A stretch of 6,054 bases of DNA from BMS3ABIN04 sp965554225 (GCA_965554225.1 CBEVZC010000164.1:1-6054), one strand, 5' to 3'. Positions 1-5,857 are shown, counted from the first letter of the stretch. Numbers and translations: made by a program. Notes: generated by a model from the sequence alone, not told the origin.

Positions 1-737
1 TTCCATTCCAAATCACCTTCATGTATTCCGAACTTTTTAAATTCATTTATATTTTTTTTAGAAACGCCGGATTTTAAAAGTGCTTTTTTAACATATCTTA
101 AATTGCTTTTTCTATTAAAATAATCCTTAATAATGAAATATATGATATTGCGAAAAGATAAAGAACGTTTATACTTTTTATTTGAAAAATTTTCAATTTG
201 CAGTAAAATATTTTCATCTACTTTGTATTTGTTTCTTAAAGTTAATGAAAAGTCGTCGTTAATTTCATCAACATCTTTTAAATTCAGTTCTACTCCCTGA
301 ATTGTACGAGGTATTCGCACATAAATGAACCTACCGACTACTCCGCTTAAAAATACGGCAACCATACTCCAAAAACTGACTGATACAATTCCACCAAATT
401 TAAATGCCGTATGGAAAAGGACTAAAATTGGTCCTAATGTACATAAAAATATATGCAACTCCAGCCAATATTTTAATATCCCAAATCTGTATAAAGATTT
501 TACTCTTTTACGAATCATATAAATAACAACGCCGAGAAACATCATTAACGAACCGATAATTCCCAAACCATGACCAATAAAACCGCTGGGTTTAAAATTA
601 TTGTGAAGAGGAGAGAAAAATCTTTCTTCTAAAGGCAGTGAATAATAAGAATATCCGTAGTAAACAATTAATCCAAATGATAATAAAGTCACTGCTACAA
701 ATAATGAAATATAAATTTTATGTTGAAATTTTGTCAT
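1..737 (-). CDS. Putative haem b-type integral membrane protein, C-terminus cut by window edge
   Basis: Reading the minus strand from the ATG at 737-735 gives 245 codons without a stop, running off the left edge, so the C-terminus is missing. About four hydrophobic segments are visible near residues 8-27, 55-75, 92-112 and 117-139. A basic, Lys/Asn-rich soluble stretch follows from about 145. H95 and H109, separated by 13 residues in one helix (LHIFLC...LVLFHT), match the spacing of haem ligands in ferric reductase-like and cytochrome b-type helices. H56 in the GHGLG motif opens helix 2, and GRFIYVRIPR closes helix 4. From these I infer a membrane electron-transfer protein binding b haem; substrate and partner are unknown. 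No clear Shine-Dalgarno site precedes the start, but ATG is the first codon of the well-patterned N-terminus. It is divergent from the copper regulator with a 156-bp gap. Being a gene is near certain; haem binding is moderate. Confidence 0.85.
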   Translation of the reverse strand, partial: MTKFQHKIYISLFVAVTLLSFGLIVYYGYSYYSLPLEERFFSPLHNNFKPSGFIGHGLGIIGSLMMFLGVVIYMIRKRVKSLYRFGILKYWLELHIFLCTLGPILVLFHTAFKFGGIVSVSFWSMVAVFLSGVVGRFIYVRIPRTIQGVELNLKDVDEINDDFSLTLRNKYKVDENILLQIENFSNKKYKRSLSFRNIIYFIIKDYFNRKSNLRYVKKALLKSGVSKKNINEFKKFGIHEGDLEW

Positions 738-769
738 TATAAAGGATATCTTGACCTATTATAAAAGAT
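736..769. repeat. 12-bp direct repeat at 22-bp spacing in the divergent region
   Basis: ATTATAAAGGAT (736-747) and ATTATAAAAGAT (758-769) match at 11 of 12 positions, with starts 22 bp apart, about two helical turns. The left copy overlaps the start codon of the leftward membrane gene. On the minus strand each copy contains TATAAT, so the right copy (763-758) could instead be that gene's -10 box, although no good -35 lies upstream of it. The copies resemble the pair upstream of copZ. The sequence is very AT-rich, so chance similarity is a real possibility. Confidence 0.35.
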
Positions 770-829
770 TGGATTCAAATTTACTAATAATTATTTTTAA
801 ATGCATCAAAGTAAAACTTAAGAGATAAT

Positions 830-878
830 TTGCGGGTAGTTTATTGTTCTAAAAGGTTGCTAATCTAAAAATATATAT
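830..878 (+). promoter_or_regulatory. Possible regulator-gene promoter region
   Basis: TTGTTC at 844-849 and TAAAAA at 866-871 (16-bp spacer) could form a weak sigma-70-like promoter for the HMA-AraC gene, leaving a short leader before the AAGGAAG site. Just upstream lies TTGCGGGT (830-837), an octamer found again upstream of copZ (1846-1853). Neither box matches consensus well, and Bacteroidota-type promoter boxes (TAnnTTTG) were not seen, so this is tentative. Confidence 0.2.
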
Positions 879-893
879 TAAAGGAAGTTTTCT

Positions 894-1478
894 ATGGAAT
901 CCCAATATTCAAATACTCTTTACATAAAAAATATGGTTTGTCCCCGTTGTATTAAAGTTGTTAAAGGAGAGTTAGAAAACTTAGGAATTGAAATTCAAAA
1001 TATTGAACTTGGTGAAGTAAAGATTAAACAAAGTATTGATGAAATCGATTTAAAACTAATAAAAAAAGTTTTAGACAAAGAGGGATTTGAGCTTATTGAA
1101 GATTCAAAAGCAAAGTTAATTGAATCCATAAAAACTGAAATTATTAGCATAATACAGGAATATAAGGACGAAGATTTAGAAAAGATTAATTTCTCTAAAC
1201 ACTTAAGTAAAATACTGGACAAAGATTATAATTATATGAGTTCACTTTTCTCAAAAACCGAAGGGATAACAATAGAACATTATGTTATTCTTCAAAAAAT
1301 TGAAAAAGCTAAAGAACTACTTAAATATGGTGAATTAACATTAAGTGAAATTTCTTACAGACTAGGTTACAGTTCAGTTCAACATCTTTCCCGCCAATTC
1401 AAACAAGCAACCGGTTTAACTGCAAGTGAATTTAAAAAAAACCTTGCCGGTCGACGTAAGTCAATCGATTCTATCTAG
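894..1478 (+). CDS. HMA-AraC fusion transcriptional regulator, probable copper-responsive
   Basis: This 194-residue protein joins two modules. Residues about 8-70 form a heavy-metal-associated fold with the metal motif MVCPRC (C16 and C19) and the usual alternating strand/helix pattern. Residues about 98-182 form an AraC-type DNA-binding domain with two helix-turn-helix units. The first is near 98-144. The second is the classic LTLSEISYRLGYSSVQHLSRQF followed by GLTASEFKK (149-182). The AraC cupin or sugar-binding domain is absent; the metal domain takes its place. A 20-30 residue charged linker near 72-97 could pair with a second subunit. An AAGGAAG site 7-13 bp upstream supports the ATG at 894. 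Proteins of this architecture occur next to copper ATPase genes in Bacteroidota, and copZ-copA lie just downstream here. I infer a cytosolic Cu(I)-sensing regulator of copZ-copA; activator or repressor cannot be told from sequence. Short C-terminal basic tail. Confidence 0.92.
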   Translation: MESQYSNTLYIKNMVCPRCIKVVKGELENLGIEIQNIELGEVKIKQSIDEIDLKLIKKVLDKEGFELIEDSKAKLIESIKTEIISIIQEYKDEDLEKINFSKHLSKILDKDYNYMSSLFSKTEGITIEHYVILQKIEKAKELLKYGELTLSEISYRLGYSSVQHLSRQFKQATGLTASEFKKNLAGRRKSIDSI

Positions 1479-1500
1479 ATATATAATTGATAAATTAGTT

Positions 1501-1794
1501 TTAGATAAAAACATATAACCACAATAAAACAGCAATTATCATTAATAAAAAAACAAGAAGCAATCTTGTACGTGCCACTTCTTTTTCTCTAACTTCATCC
1601 AAGTAAAAAAGATTAGGTTTTATTTCAACAATAACACCACGCATCTTTTGAATTTTGAAAATTAGGCTTTCAGCCAGACCCAAATCTAGCAGCGGCTTTG
1701 CATTGTTAGGTAATATTGCTCCGGCTTTTTTAAAATTACGAATAATATGACGGCGCTTTTTAGAAGCTATTATTGCTGCAAACGATGTAGTCAT
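1501..1794 (-). CDS. Small C-tail-anchored membrane protein with possible winged-helix-like N-terminus
   Basis: This is a 97-residue protein read leftward from ATG at 1794-1792, preceded by AAGGGG five bases upstream, a credible ribosome site. Residues 1-20 are basic (SKKRRHIIRNFKK). Residues about 19-67 have the layout of a small winged-helix unit: helix (FKKAGAI), helix (AKPLLDLGL), helix (ESLIFKIQKM), then a beta-hairpin (RGVIVEI...NLFYLDE). A charged helix (EVREKEVARTR) leads into one hydrophobic segment at about 78-96 that ends the protein, so the N-terminal part probably faces the cytosol. I recognise the general FxKAGA...LGL...RGVI...YYLDE style from small uncharacterised bacterial proteins but know no function. 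It converges on the regulator with only 22 bp between stops and is divergent from copZ, sharing the 199-bp control region. A link with copper is suggested only by position. Confidence 0.8.
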   Translation of the reverse strand: MTTSFAAIIASKKRRHIIRNFKKAGAILPNNAKPLLDLGLAESLIFKIQKMRGVIVEIKPNLFYLDEVREKEVARTRLLLVFLLMIIAVLLWLYVFI

Positions 1795-1845
1795 TTTTTC
1801 CCCTTTAATTATCCGAAAAATTCTTATTAAATAATATATTAAAAA

Positions 1846-1959
1846 TTGCGGGTTTGCATCAAGCTAATATTATATCGTTGTTCGTACTCAAAATGCAGCA
1901 TAAAATATTATAACATTTTACCAAAATAGTATAACGGATAAAAAGTTATTTGATATTAT
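1846..1959 (+). promoter_or_regulatory. Candidate copZ-copA promoter and operator region
   Basis: Two promoter readings are possible. In the first, TTGTTC (1878-1883), 17 bp and TAAAAT (1901-1906) give weak -35 and -10 boxes. In the second, TATTAT (1954-1959) is the -10 with an unrecognisable -35 at 1931-1936; the downstream copy of the 13-bp repeat would then overlap the -35, the usual position of the proximal half-site at AraC-type activated promoters. The second reading gives a leader of about 28 bases with the ribosome site at 1981-1986. TTGCGGGT (1846-1853) at the upstream edge also occurs before the regulator gene. Start-site mapping would decide. Confidence 0.3.
1902..1935 (+). repeat. 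13-bp direct repeat at 21-bp spacing upstream of copZ, candidate regulator operator
   Basis: AAAATATTATAAC (1902-1914) and AAAATAGTATAAC (1923-1935) match at 12 of 13 positions, with starts exactly 21 bp apart, placing both on the same helix face. Tandem half-sites with about this period are typical of AraC-family operators, and an AraC-type regulator is encoded next door. The first copy also forms the left part of an 18-bp near-palindrome (1902-1919, 8 of 9 pairs) centred on TTATAA, which offers a competing dyad reading. The AT-rich background weakens the case. Confidence 0.4.
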
Positions 1960-1980
1960 TTTAACAACATCAAAAAACTT

Positions 1981-1986
1981 AGGAGG
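1981..1986 (+). promoter_or_regulatory. Strong ribosome binding site of copZ
   Basis: AGGAGG is a full Shine-Dalgarno match seven bases before the copZ ATG. It fixes the start codon. The same TTAGGAGGAT core precedes copA. Confidence 0.85.
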
Positions 1987-1993
1987 ATCAAAA

Positions 1994-2194
1994 ATGACAG
2001 AAAAAGAATATAAAATTGACGGGATGACATGCCACCACTGTGTTAAAGCAGTTGAGATAGAACTTGATGAAATAGATGTTGCTTCCCGAAAGGTTGAAAT
2101 AGGTTCGGCTGTTGTTGAATTTGACGAAAGTAAAATTTCCGATGATCAAGTTGTGAAAGCAATTGAAGAAGCCGGGTACACGGTAATTAAGTAA
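1994..2194 (+). CDS. copZ: Copper chaperone CopZ (single HMA domain)
   Basis: The whole 66-residue protein is one heavy-metal-associated domain, the normal length of CopZ. The metal motif GMTCHHC lies at residues 10-16, with C13 and C16 as the expected Cu(I) thiolate ligands. The fold order is visible: strand 1 (KEYKIDG), helix 1 (CVKAVEIELDEI), strands 2 and 3 (RKVEIGSAVVEFD), helix 2 (SDDQVVKAIEEAG) and strand 4 (YTVIK). The second position of the CxxC loop is His, as in several bacterial CopZ proteins, where it modulates copper affinity. CopZ carries cytosolic Cu(I) and hands it to the CopA N-terminal domain or transport entry site. The strong ribosome site suggests high expression. copA follows after 72 bp on the same strand, so co-transcription is likely. 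A general metal-binding protein of mercury or zinc type is less likely given the adjacent P1B-1 ATPase. Confidence 0.93.
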   Translation: MTEKEYKIDGMTCHHCVKAVEIELDEIDVASRKVEIGSAVVEFDESKISDDQVVKAIEEAGYTVIK

Positions 2195-2222
2195 CTTAAT
2201 GTAGTAGAGATACCGGGAAACA

Positions 2223-2238
2223 ATGATTTTTGCATCAT
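2223..2238. repeat. Short dyad in the copZ-copA gap
   Basis: ATGAT (2223-2227) and ATCAT (2234-2238) are inverted around six bases (TTTTGC), in the 72-bp gap between copZ and copA. The arm is only five AT-rich pairs, too weak for a terminator and with no T-run after it. It could be a minor operator or chance. Confidence 0.15.
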
Positions 2239-2252
2239 GGCGACTTTACTTT

Positions 2253-2258
2253 AGGAGG
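2253..2258 (+). promoter_or_regulatory. Strong ribosome binding site of copA
   Basis: AGGAGG lies eight bases before the copA ATG and confirms that start, which is also where the GMTCASC metal domain begins properly. Confidence 0.85.
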
Positions 2259-2266
2259 ATAAAATT

Positions 2267-4495
2267 ATGAAATACAATTTGGCTGTAGAAGGGATGACTT
2301 GCGCAAGTTGCGTTGCAAGAGTCGAAAAATCATTAAAAAAAGTTGAGGGCATCGAAAATGTTTCGGTTAATTTTGCAGCTGAAAAAGTATATTTCGAGAC
2401 TGGCGGCAATATTGATTTGAAAGTAGCAGCTGATGCGATTGGGAAATACGGTTATAAACTGCACACGGAAGAAGCGAAAAGTAATAAAGAGACAAAGGTA
2501 GAAGATGACATAAACGAAAAGATATTTGAAGAACATTACAGCGCTTTAAAAAAGGACTTTATTTTTGCTTTAGTATTAACCATTCCTCTGTTTTTCATCA
2601 GTTTATTTATGGATTTTTCTTTCTTCAAAAGTTTTTGGCCTTTTTCAGTAGATTATACGAATAAGATATTGTTGCTTATTGCTACACCTATCGTTTTTGT
2701 TTCAGGGAAAAGATTCTATAAATCTTTTTGGGCAAATCTTAAGCACTTTTCTGCAAACATGGATACGCTAGTTGCCATTGGAACCGGGACAGCTTATATA
2801 TACAGTGTAGTTGTAACACTGTTCCCTACTTGGCTTTCTTCCTCAAAATCTGTTTCTCATATTTACTTTGATACGGCAGGAGTAATTATACTTTTAATTC
2901 TGCTCGGAAAAGTTCTTGAAACTAGAGCTAAAAGGAAAACAACCACAGCGATTAAAAAACTTTTGGAATTAAAACCAAATGAAGCAACAATAATTGTCGA
3001 TGGTGAAGAAAAAGTAATTAAATCAAGTGAATTACAAATAAAAGATAAAATTATTGTAAAACCCGGAGAAAAAATTCCTGCTGACGGTAAACTTCTCGAA
3101 GGCTTTTCAGTAGTTGACGAATCCATGTTAACCGGTGAAAGCATTCCGGTAGAGAAAAATATTGGTGCTGAGGTTATAGGGGGAACAATAAATAAAAACG
3201 GAACTTTTATTTATGAAGTTTCAGCACTTGGAAATAACTCCGTTTTAGGACAAATAATAAAACTGGTTGAAGAAGCGCAAGGCAGTAAAGCACCAATTCA
3301 AAAATTAGCAGATCAAGTTTCAGCCGTTTTCGTTCCGACAGTAATAATAATTGCACTTCTCACATTTGCCGCATGGATGATTTTCCCGGGAATTCCGATA
3401 TTTAATATTGCGTTAATTAATTTTGTAGCTGTGCTGATAATTGCGTGTCCTTGTGCGATGGGATTAGCAACACCGACATCAATTATGGTTAGTACCGGAT
3501 TGGGAGCACAACATGGAATTCTAATAAAAAATGGTGAAAGCTTGGAAAAAGCTCATAAAATCAGTTCAATTGTTTTGGATAAAACAGGAACAATTACCGA
3601 AGGCAAACCCACGGTTACTGATATAAAAATAATTGGAATTCAAGAGCAGCAATTTTTATCAATTGTCGCTGCCGTAGAAAAGCGCTCCGAACATCCATTG
3701 GCAGAAGCAATTGTTGAATATGCTAAAAGTAAAAATATTGATCCCGGTAAAATTGAATCTTTCGAGAATAGAGCCGGTTACGGGATAAATGCAATTGTAG
3801 ATAAAAATGCTGTAGTGGTAGGTAATAAAAAATTGATGGAAGACTATTCTTTAAAACTTAATGAATTAGAGAGTGATTATTTGAAAATAAGTTCCGAAGG
3901 GAAATCAATTGTGCTGGTTGGGATTAATGGAAAGCTAGCCGGAATAATAGGCATTGCAGACCCGATTAAGGAAAGTTCGGTGAGTGCAGTAGCTAAATTA
4001 AATGAAATGGGATTAAAGGTTTTTATGATTACCGGAGATAACCAAAAAACCGCAAAAGCTATTGCCGATAAAGCAGGAATTGATAATTACATTGCGGAAG
4101 TTCTTCCTGAAGGGAAGGCTGAAAAAGTAAAAGAGCTGCAAAAAAAGGGTGAAATTGTTGCAATGGTAGGAGACGGAATAAACGACTCCCCCGCTCTAGT
4201 TACTGCCGATCTCGGAATTGCAATTGGTACAGGAACTGATATTGCGATTGAATCTTCCGATATAACTCTAGTTAAAGGTGATTTGATGAGTGTAGTTTCT
4301 GCTATAAAATTATCTAAAAAAACAATCCGTACAATTAAACAAAACCTTTTCTGGGCATTTATTTACAATACAATCGGAATTCCATTTGCTGCATTAGGAT
4401 TTCTTAATCCAATGATTGGCGCTTTAGCAATGTCTATGAGCTCTGTTTCTGTAGTTAGCAATTCATTAAGATTGAAGAGAGCAAAAATAGTTTAG
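2267..4495 (+). CDS. copA: Cu(I)-exporting P-type ATPase CopA (P1B-1)
   Basis: This 742-residue inner-membrane pump uses ATP to export Cu(I) from the cytosol. One N-terminal HMA domain (about 2-68) has GMTCASC with C12 and C15. Membrane helices follow near 97-115, 131-148, 166-187 and 202-217. The actuator domain carries TGES (289-292). Helices near 352-375 and 379-400 follow, the latter with the ion-site CPC (394-396). The catalytic Asp is D438 in DKTGT. The nucleotide domain has HP (476-477, in SEHPLAEA) and GYG (504-506). The hinge has TGDN (589-592) and GDGIND (635-640). The last two helices hold Y700-N701 and M722 with S726. The CPC, YN and M-x3-S set is the signature of the Cu+ subgroup rather than Zn/Cd or Cu2+ pumps. 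Length and motif set are complete, with no damage seen. It has a single HMA domain where many homologues have two; the separate CopZ may compensate. Probably co-transcribed with copZ. Confidence 0.97.
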   Translation: MKYNLAVEGMTCASCVARVEKSLKKVEGIENVSVNFAAEKVYFETGGNIDLKVAADAIGKYGYKLHTEEAKSNKETKVEDDINEKIFEEHYSALKKDFIFALVLTIPLFFISLFMDFSFFKSFWPFSVDYTNKILLLIATPIVFVSGKRFYKSFWANLKHFSANMDTLVAIGTGTAYIYSVVVTLFPTWLSSSKSVSHIYFDTAGVIILLILLGKVLETRAKRKTTTAIKKLLELKPNEATIIVDGEEKVIKSSELQIKDKIIVKPGEKIPADGKLLEGFSVVDESMLTGESIPVEKNIGAEVIGGTINKNGTFIYEVSALGNNSVLGQIIKLVEEAQGSKAPIQKLADQVSAVFVPTVIIIALLTFAAWMIFPGIPIFNIALINFVAVLIIACPCAMGLATPTSIMVSTGLGAQHGILIKNGESLEKAHKISSIVLDKTGTITEGKPTVTDIKIIGIQEQQFLSIVAAVEKRSEHPLAEAIVEYAKSKNIDPGKIESFENRAGYGINAIVDKNAVVVGNKKLMEDYSLKLNELESDYLKISSEGKSIVLVGINGKLAGIIGIADPIKESSVSAVAKLNEMGLKVFMITGDNQKTAKAIADKAGIDNYIAEVLPEGKAEKVKELQKKGEIVAMVGDGINDSPALVTADLGIAIGTGTDIAIESSDITLVKGDLMSVVSAIKLSKKTIRTIKQNLFWAFIYNTIGIPFAALGFLNPMIGALAMSMSSVSVVSNSLRLKRAKIV

Positions 4496-4999
4496 ATGAG
4501 AGATAAAACCAAAATAACAAGTTTATCACATATTATATTTCAATATTCTTATTCATTCTTTTGAAGCTGCTCTTTCTTTAAACAACTTCGCAAACTTTCA
4601 ACAGATTACTTTTTATAAACATATGCAAGAGTACAATATTCAATTCCCCTGAATAAGAAAATATAATGCACATCTCTACTATCTGTTTAATTTTAATCTA
4701 AATAAATTTAACTTAAGTTAATAACAATATTTCGATATATGAAAACCTTTTATTTTTAACAACTGTGTGCAAAAATGAAAAAATTTTAATATTTAATAAC
4801 TTGGATATTCAATTCTCACAGTTAATTTTACGTATTAGAAATTATAGATTAAATAATTGTTTTTATGTCGGTGCACAAAATAATATCAAACCGGAATAAA
4901 TTTATACAAGCATAAATTAAAAGATATAAATTTTTTAACTCGCTTCTTATAGTGATTAAACGGAAAAACTTAGAAACTTTGGGAATTGATTGAACTAAT
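4496..4999. other. 504-bp AT-rich gap with no supportable gene
   Basis: Between copA and the next gene both strands are broken by frequent stops. No hairpin with a T-run, tRNA-like fold or tandem array was seen. An 11-bp direct repeat, ATATTCAATTC, occurs at 4636-4646 and 4805-4815, within chance for such AT-rich DNA. On the minus strand, about 4566-4680 gives short coding-like stretches (for example GIEYCTLAYVYKK, stop, then SVESLRSCLKKEQLQKNE in the same frame). These may be the residue of a decayed gene or coincidence. The right end must hold the promoter of the 5000-5632 gene, but no clear boxes or Shine-Dalgarno site are visible there. Confidence 0.5.
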
Positions 5000-5632
5000 A
5001 TGAATGAACATATAATTGCCAAAGGGCTTGAAATCTGGACACTTCAAACATTGCTTGATATTTCAATCATTCTGGGAATCTTTGCTTTGGGTTTTGTTAT
5101 TATCCAAAATTATTACAATTCTCTCCAGAAATATTTGACGTTACGTGTATCAATTGAAATTTGGGCGCTTCTAACCGTTCTTATAACCGATTTAGTTTTA
5201 GCTATCACGGTTATTATAGGATTTTTGATTTTAAATCCCGATATAATGGCAGATATAAAAGTGGCTGTGCCTTTTGTTCCACTTGCTACGGTTTTATTTG
5301 CAATGGCGCTTTTAATCCGTTTGTTTTATAACGGACACAAACCAAAAGATAAAAATTTCCGTTTATCGACATGGTTAATTTTTATTGCGAATTTAATTAA
5401 TATAATCGGGTTCTCTTTTATTATGGAAGCTCCCGGGAAAGAATATTTAGAAGATCATCCGAGTGAATTTTGGGAATTTATTAAAATGTATTTCCGGTCA
5501 AATTCAGTCCCCCACGGAATAGGACTTGCTCAAATATCATTCTATGTTTTTTATCCCCTCTTATTGATAATATTTGTTATAGGTTTTAGCCGTTTTATGA
5601 AAAACTTTAATAAAGATACAGTGAAGAACTAA
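5000..5632 (+). CDS. Five-helix integral membrane protein, probable redox partner of the following ferredoxin
   Basis: I do not recognise this 210-residue protein by family. Hydrophobic segments lie near residues 18-38, 53-78, 89-110, 122-142 and 176-200, giving about five membrane helices with little soluble mass. The longest loop, 143-175, between helices 4 and 5, holds the most distinctive residues: EAPGKEYLEDHP, an aromatic stretch (FWEFIKMYF), then RSNSVPHG with H172 at the entry to helix 5. The loop histidines H113 (NGHKPKD) and H153 are other possible ligand positions, but no haem-pair spacing inside a helix is evident. The start is the first ATG after an in-frame stop at 4991-4993; no Shine-Dalgarno site precedes it. 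The stop codon touches the ATG of a 4Fe-4S ferredoxin, so the two are almost certainly translated together. I infer a membrane anchor or quinone-interacting subunit served by that ferredoxin. Confidence 0.85.
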   Translation: MNEHIIAKGLEIWTLQTLLDISIILGIFALGFVIIQNYYNSLQKYLTLRVSIEIWALLTVLITDLVLAITVIIGFLILNPDIMADIKVAVPFVPLATVLFAMALLIRLFYNGHKPKDKNFRLSTWLIFIANLINIIGFSFIMEAPGKEYLEDHPSEFWEFIKMYFRSNSVPHGIGLAQISFYVFYPLLLIIFVIGFSRFMKNFNKDTVKN

Positions 5633-5857
5633 ATGCAATGGTATTGGCAACTAATAATTGAAAATTGCACCGGTTGTGGAATTTGTCGCGATGTTTGCGA
5701 AGATCATGCAATAAAAATGTCTCGTAAAATGGCTTATCCGGAATCAATAGAAGGCAAATGTATTGGCTGCATGGATTGTGTAAACGAATGCCCGTTTGAA
5801 GCAATTGTAGTTACGCAGTTAACTGGAGAAATTGCAAATTTTAGCAGTAGCTCCTAG
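5633..5857 (+). CDS. Small 2[4Fe-4S] ferredoxin-type protein
   Basis: This 74-residue protein has two 4Fe-4S motifs: CTGCGICRDVC with C12, C15, C18 and C22, and CIGCMDCVNECP with C43, C46, C49 and C53. All eight cysteines are present, in bacterial dicluster spacing. The residue after C22 is Glu, where proline is usual, whereas P54 follows the second motif. The N-terminus is aromatic (MQWYWQ) and the last residues are a serine run (FSSSS), which makes the protein somewhat longer than clostridial ferredoxins. It would carry low-potential electrons in the cytosol, or on the inner face of the membrane as a subunit. The ATG at 5633 follows the previous gene's TAA with no gap and has no good ribosome site of its own, which points to translational coupling with the membrane protein. 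The electron donor and acceptor cannot be told from the window. Confidence 0.93.
   Translation: MQWYWQLIIENCTGCGICRDVCEDHAIKMSRKMAYPESIEGKCIGCMDCVNECPFEAIVVTQLTGEIANFSSSS

Noticed and set aside
325..522. Plus-strand open frame of 65 codons
   Set aside because: It lies wholly inside the minus-strand membrane gene, has no ribosome site and has no domain pattern.
995..1222. Minus-strand open frame of 75 codons, serine/phenylalanine-rich
   Set aside because: It is the antisense of the well-supported HMA-AraC regulator; its composition is typical of the complement of a Lys/Glu-rich coding region.
1479..1500. Possible shared terminator between the converging regulator and small membrane gene
   Set aside because: The 22-bp gap has no hairpin, only alternating A/T.
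1795..1993. CueR-, CsoR- or CopY-type operators
   Set aside because: No ACCTTCC/GGAAGGT dyad, no G/C-rich CsoR palindrome and no TACANNTGTA box was found.
2333..3144. Two minus-strand open frames (2333-2536 and 2863-3144)
   Set aside because: Both are antisense to copA, whose motifs are intact through these intervals.
4496..4564. A 22-codon open frame whose ATG follows the copA stop directly
   Set aside because: Too short, with no ribosome site of its own and no recognisable protein features.
4566..4680. Minus-strand frames giving 31-codon and stop-interrupted protein-like stretches
   Set aside because: Too short and broken to call a gene or pseudogene without a similarity search; kept only as an observation.
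5607..5804. Minus-strand open frame with several cysteines
   Set aside because: Antisense of the ferredoxin.
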